From Riptortus pedestris (Eukaryota; Arthropoda; Insecta; Hemiptera; Alydidae), in assembly GCA_019009955.1 (NCBI GenBank), contig CM032231.1, forward strand, positions 90,094,501-90,158,500: 64,000 nt of DNA, written 5' to 3'. The notes under the pieces were generated by a model, which saw nothing but the letters and a program-made list of their open reading frames with translations, was not told the DNA's origin and searched no databases. This document shows positions 29,433 to 41,947 of the stretch, piece by piece (position 1 is the first letter of the stretch; each line of letters opens with the position of its first letter). The translations under genes were made by a program, and so were the position numbers.

Positions 29433-30293
29433 TTTTATTTAATTTATTATATTTAAAGCAGATCTTTAAAATTATAGCTCCGAGATTTTCAGAACCATGA
29501 ACATACATTCCCAATCAAATCCTAGATTGTGTACTTAAAATATCGTCTAAATAAATATGGGCTTACAAACGAACGAATGTTTTGACAAAACTAGTAATTT
29601 ATACTGATTACAGACCCTCATACATTACAATAAGTATTCATATACTCAAAAATATTATAAAACACAACGAAATAATCGGCACTATCTAATAACATAATTC
29701 AATGTTTGTAAGCGTAATAGAAGTTTTCGTTTGAAAAATCTTGGATTTTTATAGTATTCATCCAAACCATCCTCCTCCATACACCAATAATGCCAGTATC
29801 TAAACTTAGATCTACATTATAAATCTACAATTGAATTTGGTAGCACCACATAATACAATTTTGTATTTAATTCTCTATCGATTGCACTACTTCTTCCCCA
29901 TATCTGCCATCTTTATTGTATCTATGTTTATTCAGAAGTTTCCCTTCTCGGGAGTATATCCCCCAAGTTTCCTGGGTAATCTCATTGTAAACGCGGCCTC
30001 GCAATTGAAGAGAGCTGAGCGGATTGTTTCATTTCAGCATCCTTTATTCCACTCTATTCAGGAACAACCTAACTTGATTACAAAAGTTATTTAATTTCGA
30101 CTCTATTATTAATTACTGCTTCTTGGGGAAACTTCTTTGTTCCAACTTAGATAACCTTTATGTCCAATATCCGGTATAAACCACATTTGAAACATATGAT
30201 TATGATATGATTCCTTAATAATATATACTAAATTACTTCGCATTCATTTTATTTTATTATGAGAAAAGTGTTAGTCTCAACCTACATGCTTAT
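29433..30293. other. Unannotated AT-rich stretch
   Basis: A plus-strand frame of 87 codons at 29831-30094 has no recognisable features. Nothing else seen. Confidence 0.35.
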
Positions 30294-30412
30294 TTTTAGC
30301 AGATTCTCCTTAAGGGAAATTAACTATTGAGGTCGTACTCATGACGCGATTTTCAAAAATTTTCTTCAAATATCCATCGATCCTACCCAGGAGATGACGA
30401 AAATGTCCGTTC

Positions 30413-30467
<55 letters not shown>

Positions 30468-30870
30468 ATATATATATGTGTGTCTGTTATGCGGTCCCAA
30501 TTTTTGCTTAATCCATACCAAACTCGATATTTAAACGTTTTATGTAAAAAGAAAGATCAAGTTCGTTAACGGCAGGAATGGGACCAGTGGGAGGGGGAGG
30601 GGGTTTAAAGGGGGTATTTTCGAAATATCTCCGTTACTATACGTTGGATCGAACAATTGTATAAAACCAATCTTATTGCAAATTAAATTTATAATAAATA
30701 TTGTTATTTTTATACATTTATTCTCTATCTTGAATATCAACCGAGATATTTGCACTTTTATTGAGCGTAAAAAACGGAGATGAGATCGGCTAACTTCGGT
30801 TGCAGTCGTGAGTTCCCGGTAACGGGGGAAATCTGCTTAGTTTAGGTAGCCCCTGCGTGTCGGACGTTTT
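30294..30870 (+). mobile_element. Family A element, with damaged 3' hairpin
   Basis: The 5' end TTTTAGCAGATTCTCC has one mismatch. (TA)n at 30419-30475, then the core. The 3' end is shortened and reads GGGGGAAATCTGCTTAG, TTTAGGTAGCCCCTGCGTGT and CGGACGTTTT, so the stem no longer pairs fully. Confidence 0.75.
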
Positions 30871-30949
30871 AATTTGTTCATTCTTCAATGCAGAATATTT
30901 ACGTAGGTTTTACAAATAATTATAACATTTTTTTTTATCGTATCTTTTT

Positions 30950-31120
30950 GCTGCATGGCTAATTAGGACGGGTTATCTGTAGGTTACAACCCTTTCCTAG
31001 CCAGGGTGGGATTAAGTATTAAATGAGCAAATCACTACATAAATTCATATTGCCCTGTGCGAATCGAACATATCACTCTAGGTGTACCATGTGAAATTAA
31101 GGCCAACACATTAATTGGGT
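30950..31120 (-). mobile_element. SINE, diverged
   Basis: GGCTAATTAGGACGGGTTAT, CTAGCCAGGGTGGGATTAAG and the B-box complement GAATCGAAC are present. The tRNA-like head end is decayed. Confidence 0.7.
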
Positions 31121-31396
31121 GTCAAAAAATAATAGAAATTCATCTACAAAACCGTTAATTATGTATATTCTGCCACTCTAGTCAAGGTAGTTCAGTGTTA
31201 AAAGTATAATTATTAACTGAACAAAATTACAAGTAACTGCGGGCTCCCAATATTCAAAGACGATCATTTCAATAAAGGAAGGCATAGGTTATTTGTGTGT
31301 ATTTAAGTAATAGTGACCTATTATTGCTAAAACGTTCATAGTTACACAAAGCTAGATGCTGAGTGCAATGTAAGGCGTGGGGTCACATTTTACACC

Positions 31397-31511
31397 ATTT
31401 TAGCAGACTTCCCTTGAGAAAAATCAGCTATTGATGTCGTACTCATGTCGCGATTTTTAACAAATGTCCATCAACCCTACCCACGAGACTACGAAGATGA
31501 GGTCCGTTCAA

Positions 31512-31557
<46 letters not shown>

Positions 31558-32039
31558 GTGTTGACACTCTATCTGCCGCAATTCACATTTGATCGTTACA
31601 AAACTTGATATGTAAACGTTTTATATAAAATAATTGAACAAGTTCATTTATGGATGAAATCAGAACAATGGGAGCGGTTGGGTGGGGGTTGAAGGGGGAT
31701 TTCCGAAATTCTTAATACATCCATAATTATGCGTGTGATCACAAAAATGTATTGCACCAATATAAGTGCAAATGTAATATTCTATAAATGTTGTTACGCC
31801 TGTTTTTTCACTATCTTGATTATTAACCGAGATACTTGCATTTTTTTGTTTTCGGCCTTCAGTAAACCCCCCACTCCTACTCATGTCATATTAACGATAA
31901 GCTATTATATTATGCTACGCTTTATTTGAAGCCTACATACCAAATAGTGTTCTCACTGAACTTTTACGTTTCGAGATAAATGCAAATACGTGAGTGGGGA
32001 ATTTGCTTAGTTAACGCAGTTCGTACGTGACGGACTTTT
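31397..32039 (+). mobile_element. Family A element, type III 3' module
   Basis: 5' end TTTTAGCAGACTTCCC; (TA)n at 31516-31553. The 3' module contains CCCCCCACTCCTACTCATGT and CATACCAAATAGTGTTCTC. The hairpin is decayed (ACGCAGTTCGTACGT), but the GACGGACTTTT tail is intact. A minisatellite starts 57 bp beyond its end. Confidence 0.75.
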
Positions 32040-32095
32040 ATATGTTTTACTTTGAATTTGAAATAATTAGTCATCTGAACTAACATTAATTTCTA

Positions 32096-33020
32096 TTGAG
32101 GTATTTTATATTGTTACTTGTTGTTAAGGTATTTGTTATTGTTACTTGTTAAGATATTTGTTATGATTACTTGTTGTTAAGGAATTAGTTATTATTACTT
32201 GTTGTTAAGGTATTTTTTATTGTTACCTCTTCTTAAGGTATTTGTTTTTATTACTTGTTGTTAAGGTATTTGTTGTGATTAATTGTTGTTAAGTTATTTG
32301 TTATTGTTGCCTGTTGTTAAGGTATTTTATATTGTTACTTGTTGTTAAGGTATTTGTTATTGTTACTTGTTAAGATATTTGTTATGATTACTTGTTGTTA
32401 AGGAATTTGTTATTATTACTTGTTGTTAAGGTATTTTTTATTGTTACCTCTTCTTAAGGTATTTGTTTTTATTACTTGTTGTGATTGATTGTTGTTAAGG
32501 TATTTATTATTGTTAATTGTTGTTAAGGCATTTGATATTAATACTTGTTGTTAAGGTATTTACTATTGTTACTTGTTGATAAGGTATTTGTTATTATTAC
32601 TTGTAGTTAAGGTATTTACTATTGTTACTTGTTGTTAAGGTATTTTTTGTTATTAGTTGTTGTTAAGGTATTTACTATTGTTACTTGCTGTTAAGGTATT
32701 TTTTGTTATTACTTGTTGTTAAGGCATTTACTATTGTTACTTGTTGTTAAGGTATTTGTTATTATTACTTGTAGTTAAGGTATTTACTATTGTTACTTGT
32801 TGTTAAGGTATTTTTTGTTATTAGTTGTTGTTAAGGTATTTACTATTGTTACTTGCTGTTAAGGTATTTTTTGTTATTACTTGTTGTTAAGGCATTTACT
32901 ATTGTTACTTGTTGTTAAGGTATTTACTATTGTTACTTGTTGTTAAGGTATTTGTTGTCAAGGTATATACTATTGATACTTCTTGTTAAGGTATTTTTTG
33001 TTATTGTTACCTGTTATTAC
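32096..33020. repeat. Minisatellite, unit about 28 bp, with higher-order repeats
   Basis: The unit is close to TTACTTGTTGTTAAGGTA followed by TTTGTTATTG. About 33 units fill 925 bp. Two higher-order duplications are visible: about 221 bp (32102 and 32323) and about 168 bp (32585 and 32753). Confidence 0.9.
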
Positions 33021-33852
33021 TTTTGAAAGGGCAAATCACCTTCGATGTGGTGTCCATGAATAAATAATGTTCTTTCTATTGATATTTAGGCTTACCCGCT
33101 TGGAGTCAGTCATTTTAGTCCCACCTCAACTGTTGTCAGTGATAACCCGATGTTACTCATTAAATGTTTAACATTTTCAGAAAGACACAAGTTACAATTA
33201 TCTGAACCCGCAGTTATTGGGGTTACCTTTGCCTCTCTTAGTTATTCGAATATATGTATACGAATTTCAATATGGAGAGTCCAAGTGGATTTAGGTTAGA
33301 TATAGTAAGCATTGGATTTGGGGGGTAGGGCTGTATCAGATATTAGAGTTCCCCAGGGCTTTGGCTCGAGTCCGAGGACTTAGTAATAACGGCGAATCGG
33401 AGATTTACTGCTGTCTAAAGCTCTAAGTAGTGAGTTAGTTGGAAAAAGTCTGGGGGAAACTGCCGCAGAACGCCCTCTGCCAGGAAGCTGCAAAACTCGG
33501 ATAACCAGACCTACTTCTTAATTTAATTTCATCTTAGAATTCATTTTACGACCTTAAATAGTTCTTGTTAAACTCTGCTAAATCTTTTGAACAAATTCGT
33601 ACTTTTCTCTTTCCTACAATTGAGTTAAAATATGCTGAAAGTTACTCCAATAAACTATTATAGTATCCGTTTTTTCCCAAATCTTAAATTTGCTGATGTA
33701 TATATACTTTTGATTTGAGTTGGCTTTGATAAACGTATGCACAAATTAATGAAGAAATATTCATCAAAACGAATCTTCTGGAATATATATGGTAAGATAG
33801 TCGAATTTATATTAAGAATAACTGTTATTCCCACTTAGTAACCTTACAGTTT
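33021..33852. other. Unannotated stretch
   Basis: A less AT-rich patch at 33290-33500 (GGGCTTTGGCTCGAGTCC; GAACGCCCTCTGCCAGGAAG) is not recognised. No open frame of note. Confidence 0.35.
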
Positions 33853-34003
33853 TGGGTATGATTTCTTCCCGGGTCATAGGAATTTATTTAGTGGCGAACT
33901 TACTAAATGAAATATTGCGTCCCCTCCTGGCTGGTAGAGGGAGATAAACTGTAGATAACCCACCCCTATTAGGCAAAGTATCATAAAGTATATGCCAATA
34001 AAT
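33853..34003 (+). repeat. SINE fragment, diverged
   Basis: ATAGGAATTTATTTAGTGGC, AAACTGTAGATAACCCACCC and a tail near CCAATAAA match the SINE body. Confidence 0.6.
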
Positions 34004-34829
34004 TTTATTTAACATTATATAATAATCAAATTAGTCGAATTATTGTTTATAATGGTACGCGGGGAATCGAATGAATGAATATCGTTTCTTGTCAAAATAA
34101 ACAATTGTATTATATTAAAATTCTGATAAAAATATGATTAAATTCTTTGGAACTCTTTTTTAACACCATGGATATATGAAGTAGAAACCGGAAGTTGTAA
34201 GTAATTAACTGTGCTAACCGTCGTTGTGGATAGAAATAAAAATAGTTTCTTCTAAAATGAATACTTAAGGTAAGCCTAAATCCTTTTCATTTTAGGAGAG
34301 CACAGATAATCCCATTTTAACAAAATTCATTCCCTCAATAAATATATTTAAAATTTAACAACTTTCTAGATGTACACGCATTTAGTATCTTTAGCCAAAA
34401 TTTTGTATTTCATAAATTGGAGCAATGTTCACAGAAAACACAATTCGTTGTTTAGATTTTTCTGTTAAATCCGACTAACGGAGATAATGAGAAACGTAAG
34501 TATTGACTTCAAAGGAAATCTATAATTGGTGCTGAAAAGTATAAAATAACCATGATAATGTGTTTCTCAATTCTATCTAGTCACGGAATACTCTTGAGCG
34601 GAAGCTGGAATTCTTAGTTTCGTAAATCATATATCTAAATAACGTTTTAAGATCGTAAAATGTATTATAAACACAATTTGTTATTTACGTTTTTATCTTA
34701 AAATCAAGATTATTGAAGATATTGATGAATGTACGTTTAGACGTCGAAGTAAAATCTTACTTCTGTAGGTGCTAGTAAAGTGTAGCCAAGTCATTCAATT
34801 TAGTTGAAGTATATATTTAAATAACAAAA
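34004..34829. other. Unannotated AT-rich stretch
   Basis: I see nothing recognisable here. Confidence 0.35.
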
Positions 34830-35045
34830 TATTGTATTTATTTATTAACGTCCTTTTTCCGCCCCTATGGATATCCAGGACGGGTTTCTACAAGTTACCA
34901 ACCTTTACTAGACAGAATGGGACTATGGATTTTATTTAATGACTTGGTCACTAAATAATTCTTATTTCTCAAGTGAGAATATGAACTCAACACTGATCAA
35001 GACCGGATGAGATTTCGAGTAATGGCTCACATGGACCTAAGCCCA
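34830..35045 (-). mobile_element. SINE, full length but diverged
   Basis: It runs from the tail complement TATTTATTTATTAACGTCC through AATGACTTGGTCACTAAATA to the head complement CCTAAGCCC. The B-box region is mutated. Confidence 0.6.
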
Positions 35046-35111
35046 CACAAAATGTTTTAGTCCAGCACTGCTTTGGTTTTATGAGTGTTGACTTTTTGTA
35101 ATCAGTTTTTC

Positions 35112-35164
<53 letters not shown>

Positions 35165-35711
35165 TTTTTATATTGTTATAAATTTTTTCTATTTATCGGT
35201 AGGGTGCTGAAGATGGAGAGTGTCTTGCGATACTGCTCCCTCCTAAATAAATCACTTTGAAGATTGAAACCTTTTTTCGGTGATCTTGATATGTTATCCT
35301 TCACCTTCCAACACAAGATTTTGAAATCTTTTAATCGCATTTTCAAAATTCTACCATCATATTGATGCGCCTTCTAGATATTTACTAACGAAACCTAGGG
35401 GTTTCTTCGAGCGCCTCAATTTTTGTATGCTACCATTTCCTATATAAATGTATTTCATGTAAAACTAAAGGTTATATTAGTAAATATCCGAAATTGGAAA
35501 TGGTGAAGTGGTTGTTTATGAAAGGAACAGATTGAAAACTCGGGCGTCTTTCCTTAAGTATTCTCCAGATGAACAAATGGCGTATTAACAAAATTATTAT
35601 CATCTGAAATAACTAATTCCTCATATTATGGTATATATTTTATTCAACATAAATAAATTCATGAATTAATTATCTTATTACTATTTATGGTGTTAAGTTG
35701 CCTTGAGTGTA
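35046..35711. other. Unannotated AT-rich stretch with a (TA)n tract
   Basis: Pure (TA)n at 35114-35161 and a possible weak family A core remnant near 35400-35500. No gene. Confidence 0.35.
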
Positions 35712-36023
35712 AATTAGCAGATTCCTCTTAAGCGAAATCAGGTATTGTGGTAGTACTCATGACGCGATTTCCGAAAAAAATATCTTCAAATATCCAGAAA
35801 TCCTACCTAGTAGATGACAAAAATGAGGTCCGTTCAAAATTGTATATGTATACATTTGTCTTTTACCGCTGTAGCGGTCGAATTTTTTGTCTTATCGTTA
35901 CCAAAACTTCATATATAATCATTTTATTTTTTAAAAAATGATCTATTTACTATTAAACGGAAATATCTCCGTTATTATGAGTCGAATCTAAACATTCTTA
36001 TTGAAAATGTAATGTTCTATAAA

Positions 36024-36024
<1 letters not shown>
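35712..36024 (+). mobile_element. Family A element, 5' part, ends at a family B junction
   Basis: 5' end TTAGCAGATTCCTCTTAAGC; short TA tract (35841-35851). The core runs to TAATGTTCTATAAATC and then passes into TA repeats and a minus-strand family B. The family A 3' end is not found beyond it. Confidence 0.65.
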
Positions 36025-36075
<51 letters not shown>

Positions 36076-37627
36076 TGTAACCTCTGTCTGTACATTGATT
36101 TTTTTTGCGAAATTTCACGATAACTTTTCGTTTCACATGTCATAGACACCATAACTGCATTTTGTTTCTTTCGTGTTTGTTTGTTTGTTACCTTTTCACG
36201 CATAAATGGCTGAACCGAATTTCATGAAACTTGGTATGTATATTACTACTAACCTAACTTAGACTTTAGGCTATGTTAATCTTCTCTGAGACGAACAGGA
36301 ATGGGGGTTATAAGGGAAGCCTGAAATTAAAAATAGCGATATTTCGTTTCCTATTGCATTTTCGGCAGTTATGCACATAACAAAAGTTGTTAATTTTGTT
36401 ATTTGGATTTGGAAATGATTTATACGTTAAAAACTACTGCGGAAGACAACAATTTTATTTGGCACAAAAAACTCAACCGAACTAAACCAAACTCGGTATG
36501 TGAGTTAGTACAAATGCCTACTTTATAATAAGCCATACTAACATTTCTAGGGCCGGACAGGAGTGGGGGTTATAAAGGAGGCTTGAAATTAAAAATAGCG
36601 ATATTTCGTTTCCTGTTGGTTTTTCGTCAAATATCCACATAACAAAAGTTATTTATTCTATTATTTAGAGTAACTTCTCTCATATACACATTCGTCGTAT
36701 TCCGAACTTTAAATGCGTTATACGCTAAAAACTATAGCGGGAGTCAACAATTTTATCTAGCACAAAAAGCTAAACCGAACTAAATAAAACTGGGTACGTG
36801 TGTTAGCACTATCGCCTTCATTATAACAAGCAATACCAACATTGGGGGCGGGCAGGAGTGGGGGTTGTAAGGGAGGCCTGAAATTAAAAATAGCGATATT
36901 TCGTTTGCTATTGGTTTTTCGGAAAAGGTGCATATAACAAAAGTTGTTTATTGTGTTATTTAGAGTAACTTTTGTCTTATAACAAAGTACAAACGAGATA
37001 TACACTAAAACTTTATCGGGAGCCAACAATTTTATTGGTCACTAACGATTGAACCGAACTTAACATAACTCGGTATGTCAAATGTCACTAATTCTTCCAT
37101 GATTATAAGCTATATTAAAATTTTTAGGTTCGAACGGGAGTGGGGGTTATAAAGGAGCCTTAAATAAAAATTCGTGATATTTCATTATCTATTTTTTTGC
37201 GGCAAAAGTGCACATTACAAAAGTTGTTTACTTTGTTATTTAGAGTAACTTCTGTTTTATACATTTTTTCGTGAACAAAGTATGAAGAAAGTTATTTGCG
37301 TAGAAATATTGATATGCTCAAAAACTCTTTCCAACATACACTACAAGGTACCTCACCTGGACAAAGTAATTCAAATCTATGTTAATATTTTCTTCTTAAT
37401 AATTCAAATCTATGCATGATGCACAGGAGACGGGAAATATGACAATATGGGGGACAGTGAAGTCTTACATAAAAAATTAATTTTATTATTAAAAAATCCA
37501 CAGCAACGATTGGGAAGGGTAAATGTCAAAATATTGTGGAAAGTAAAGCCTTGCCAAAAAATACCATCACCATTAAGCCTCAAATGAATTCCCGGGCGAG
37601 GCCGGGTATCTGAGATAGTGTTGTTAT
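36025..37627 (-). mobile_element. Family B element with four tandem units
   Basis: Plus strand: (TA)n, then AAAAAATTGTAACCTCTGTC and GTTTGTTTGTTACCTTTTCA at its right-hand terminus. Tandem units of about 280-300 bp follow, marked by TTATTTAGAGTAACTT near 36660, 36955 and 37240 plus a degenerate one near 36400. It ends CCCGGGCGAGGCCGGGTATC and TGAGATAGT. Confidence 0.7.
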
Positions 37628-37762
37628 ATATATATATTTCTTCTCAAAATTCATTACTAACTCAAATATTTAACTTTTATTAGTTTTCAACACTTTGTAA
37701 ACACCCACTCCTACAAGTGTCAGATAAACAATACTCTGTTATATATTGAAACACTCTATTTT

Positions 37763-38177
37763 AACTATGTCATACCTGGAGATCGTCGTCACTGGCTGAT
37801 GATGACAGCTGGCAAGCGCTTTCGATGTGAAGGCACCATCATCAAGCCCGTCAAAAGTTGTACTGAGTTAGTTGTCGGTAAGTCAGTAGGTTTTATGCGT
37901 CTGTTCACCGTATTAGGTTGTTTACGTTATTATGTTGTTTAAGTTATTAGTCCAGCTCTGTTTACTTACCTCTTAGATCTGTCAAACCAGGGTTTTTTTT
38001 TTAAATAGCGTTCAGGTAAAATGTTTTCGTGATGAGGGTCGTTGTCCTCATCCTTACGGGTTGTTTACGTTTCTGGTGTTTCTGGATGGTGCCATCGAAT
38101 CAAAAAAAGCACTTGCCAGCTGTACTCGACCATTAGCCAGCGACGACGGTCTCCACCGACAGCTATGACAATAGTCT
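37763..38177. repeat. Fold-back element, arms about 80-90 bp
   Basis: The left arm 37763-37840 holds GATCGTCGTCACTGGCTGAT, ACAGCTGGCAAGCGCTTTCG and GGCACCATC. The right arm 38085-38177 is its diverged complement (GATGGTGCCATCGAATC, GCACTTGCCAGCTGT, GCCAGCGACGACGGTCTCC). The 244-bp loop is not recognised. Confidence 0.7.
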
Positions 38178-38248
38178 CATTTATACTGGCGGTTCTAATC
38201 CTTTATTTGAATTACTTTATTTTAAACTTAAATACCATATATATTTAT

Positions 38249-38312
38249 TTTTTGCAGATTTCCCTTGAGGGAAATCAGCAATTGAGGTTGTACTCATGAC
38301 GTGATTTTCGAA
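38249..38312 (+). mobile_element. Family A 5' end, 64-bp fragment
   Basis: TTTTTGCAGATTTCCCTTGA, then GGGAAATCAGCAATTGAGG and GACGTGATTTTCGAAATTA. It stops abruptly, followed by CTGATGAAGACCACAACGGG. Confidence 0.7.
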
Positions 38313-38967
38313 ATTATTGCTGGATACCCTGATGAAGACCACAACGGGAAACCGTTAGATTTTCTTCTGACTCTCTTATTCCTTTGGTCGTTACAGGAAA
38401 ATTAGGTTTTATGTTATCAATTATGAGGTGTAGCCTCTAGGAACTAAATACATGTAAGTAATTGATTTGACAAGAACAAAGATGTCCCGGATTGTGGGTC
38501 AGGGGTAACACTGTATCGCGCCTGTTGGACAGATCGATCCTGATGCACATGAGTGAGCCGCCTGTGCTAATAGATAACTCCCGATTGCATATTAGAGATA
38601 ATCTAATCCAGATGATAAAGTGAGGATTGCGCTTAGCTCAGATTAGCGAGTAATTGCTAAACTAAGCATGTTAGCGATACGGCTGGATCGATGAAGATGT
38701 GGCCGCCCTTGCAACGGGTGATAACACATAGGATCAAGCTCACTGCCTGTCCTAGTCATCGGTGTCGTGAAGAGCAGGGCTTGTTCCACATCTATTGCAT
38801 ATTGTACGCTAATTGTTGCATGAGTACGAAACACAAATGAACTTCATCAACCGTTTACTGTAAGTGTCACAGGCCAAATTCTATCAAAATATTTTCATTT
38901 CCTTTTAGTGGTTTCTGTGAAATAAAATTCAAAAGATAATTTCATGTTCGTTCTGAGAAATAAATAG
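38313..38967. other. Unannotated stretch
   Basis: Less AT-rich than average at 38490-38830, but no frame or RNA is recognised. The minus-strand 63-codon frame at 38643-38834 has no known features. Confidence 0.35.
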
Positions 38968-39507
38968 AAAGTCCGTCACGCAGGGGCTGCGTAAACTAAG
39001 CAGATTTCCCACCCACGTGAAATTTCACGAGAGCCGAGCAGTTAGTGAAACGGCCGAAGTAGCTTTTAGCGGAAAAGTCACTTCGTCCGTTAGCCGCCCA
39101 GATTTAATAAAAATGCAAATATCTCGGTTAATATTCAAGACAGAGAATAAATGTATATAACAATATTTATAGTAAATTTAATTTTCAATAAGATTAATTC
39201 TGTACAATTTTTCGATCCGACGTATAGTAACGGAGATATTTCGAATTTTCGAAAGTTCTCTCTTCTAAACCCCCCCTCAAACAGGTCCGATTTCACGAAC
39301 TTGATCTTTCTTTTTACATAAAACGACTAAATATCGAGTTTGGTAACGATCAAACAAAAATTGCGACCTCTAGAGAGGTAACAGACAAATATATATACAG
39401 TTTTGAACGGATCTCATTTTCGTCATCTACTAGGTAGGATCGATGGACATTTGTAGAAAAATTTCGAAAATTCCGTCATGAGTACAACCTCAATAGCTGA
39501 TTTCCTT
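38968..39507 (-). mobile_element. Family A element, type I, 5' terminus lost
   Basis: The 3' end AAGTCCGTCACGCAGGGGCT is intact. The tract TATATATA at 39390 is only about 8 bp. The sequence stops at AGCTGATTTCC without the palindrome's second half. Confidence 0.75.
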
Positions 39508-40521
39508 TCCTTTTGTTTTCTCTTGTACAAACTAAATGAAGTCTTGTAATAGTGAAAAATTTCAGTATAGGTTTAAAAGGAATTATACGTTTTCACCCGC
39601 CATGAATCCATTTTGACTACAGGTATGTACGTCTTCTGCATAACTCAAAATCAGAATGTAAACAAATCATAATTATGGCCTTTGTAACGTTTAAAGCCAA
39701 ACGAAATCAAAACAAAATGCCAACATCGGCCAAAAAATTAGTATACTACCTAAATTGTTCTATATCACTCGAAAGTACAGGGGAATAATTAATATAAATA
39801 CAATTCTCTATCATTCATTTTATTACACTCTAGCCTTCAAATCTAACTTGACCGCCATGAGATAATCCCTCATTCTGTAACTGGGCCGAAAATTAACATC
39901 TGCCAAAAGAAACTTCTATTTTTATCTTTCTAAAATAGGGAACGCCTTGATGCTAATTAAGCCATACCTTCTCGGTTTGCTTTTTCCCCTTCTGATAAAA
40001 TCTATTGCATGTATGTAAATGTTCAGTTTCCTTAGGGGCTTTGGACTTAGTCCTGTTCATCCAAAGGGCTGATTACTAGTTCTTGTTTGCTTTGGGATTT
40101 CATACAAACCTCAGCGCCGTTCCTATTACTTTGAAATTCCCTAGCTAGCTTATTGTGTTTGCACATAGCTAGCCTGGACAGGCTTATAATAGGCGAGGTA
40201 ATATAGTAGTTTCATGCAAACAGAGCAGCACGTGCGCGCTCTATTGCTGAGTCGTAGTTTTCAGAAATTTGAATACATGATAAATTTCATGAGAGTCCAC
40301 TACCAAGAAGTAATGTGATGAGTTGCAATGATTTTGATAACAGGAAGGGCTCAAAAGTATCAAGTGTTCACTCATACTAAGAATATCACTGGTCTTCAAT
40401 AAACAAACGGAATATTTTTCGTTTGGTTTTATTTCGGTTGAGTTTTACGTTATAAGTGGAATTTTGTTACGAGTTCACTTCTTCGTGAAATGTTATTTTT
40501 CCGGAATATATGAGGTTGTTA
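39508..40521. other. Unannotated AT-rich stretch
   Basis: I see nothing recognisable here. Confidence 0.35.
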
Positions 40522-40790
40522 TTTTGGCAGATCACACTCAAGGGAAATCAGCTTTTGAGGTTGTACTCGTGACGAGGGTTTATAACACATATTTTTTATT
40601 TAACCAAGACTACACTTGATATTTAACCATTTCATGAAATTCTTTCTTATTTTAGAAATTATTAAGGGTGATATATTATGGTAATTTTATACATTACTAC
40701 AACGGATAGGTGCTTGGGTTTAATACAAGGTAAAGTTAGATGAAAAAGATGTCTGTTCGAAACTATATATATCTATAAATATATATATAA
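40522..40790 (+). mobile_element. Family A element, 5' part, rearranged, split by family B
   Basis: TTTTGGCAGATCACACTCAA followed by GGGAAATCAGC is the 5' end. A post-TA core word (CTTGATATTTAACCATTTCA) appears early, and then GATGTCTGTTCGAAACTATA leads to the TA site occupied by family B. The 3' half resumes at 41891. Confidence 0.55.
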
Positions 40791-41884
40791 AATTGTAACC
40801 TCTGTCTGTACATTGATTTTTTTCGCGAAATTTCACGATAACTTTTCGTTTCACATGTCATAGACACCATAACTGCATTTTGTTTCTTTCATGTATGTTT
40901 GTTTGTTTGTTACCTTTTCACGCATAAACGGCTGAACCGAATTTTATGAAACTTGGTATGTATATTACAACTAACCCAACTTAGACATTAGGTTATATTA
41001 AAATTCTCTGAGATGAACAGGAGTGGGGGTTGTAAGGGAGGCCTGAAATTAAAAATAGCGATATTTCGTTTCCTATTGGTTTTTCGGTAAGTATGAAGAT
41101 AACAAAAGTTGTTTATTTTGTTATTTAGAGCAACTTTTGTTATATACAATTTTTTCGTATAACGTATTATAAACGAGATATACGCTGAAACCTATAGCGG
41201 AAGTGAGCAATTTTATTTGGCACAAACGACTCAACCGAACTAAATAAAACTCGGTATGTATATTAGCACTAACACCTTCATTATAATAAGCCATTCCAAC
41301 ATTTCTAGAAACGGGCAGGAGTGGGGGTTGTAAGGGAGGCCTGAATTTAAAAATAGTGGGTATTTCATTTTCTATTCGTTTTTCGGCAAATATGAACATA
41401 ACAAAAGTTGTTAATTTTGTTATTTAGAGTAAATTTGGCCATATTCATTTTTGTCTTTTAACAATGTATAAACGAGATATACACTATAAACTAAAGCGGG
41501 AATCAACGATTTCATTGAGCGCTAACGAGTAAACCGAACTTACAAAAACTCGGTATGTCAATTAGCATTAATTCTTCCATGATTATAAGCTATATTAAAA
41601 TTTTTAGGTTAGAACGGGAGTGGGGGTTATAAGGGAGGCCTGAAATAAAAATTCGCGATATTTCATTGTCTATTTGTCTACGGGAAATATGACAATTTGG
41701 AGGACAGTGAAGACTTAGATAAAAAATTAATTTTATTAATAACAAATGCCAACAACGGGAATTAACCCTAAACACTGGGACGGGTAAATGTCAAAATATT
41801 GTGCAAATTAAAGCCTTGCCAAAAAAATACCATCACCATTCAGCCTCAAATCAATTCCCGGGCGAAGCCGGGTGTCTGAGCTAG

Positions 41885-41890
<6 letters not shown>
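40790..41890 (-). mobile_element. Family B element with two tandem units, inside family A
   Basis: Right-hand terminus AAAATTGTAACCTCTGTCTG at 40790. Two units (TTATTTAGAGCAACTT near 41120, TTATTTAGAGTAAA near 41420). It ends CCCGGGCGAAGCCGGGTGTC, TGAGCTAGTATA. TA repeats lie on both sides. Confidence 0.75.

Positions 41891-41947
<57 letters not shown>

Noticed and set aside
32096..33020. CRISPR-like array
   Set aside because: The repeats are directly contiguous with no unique spacers; this is a eukaryotic minisatellite.
38325..38360. Possible hammerhead ribozyme core (CTGATGA...GAAAC)
   Set aside because: Both core words are present, but the bases between them (AGACCACAACGG) cannot form a proper stem II, so no ribozyme fold is supported.
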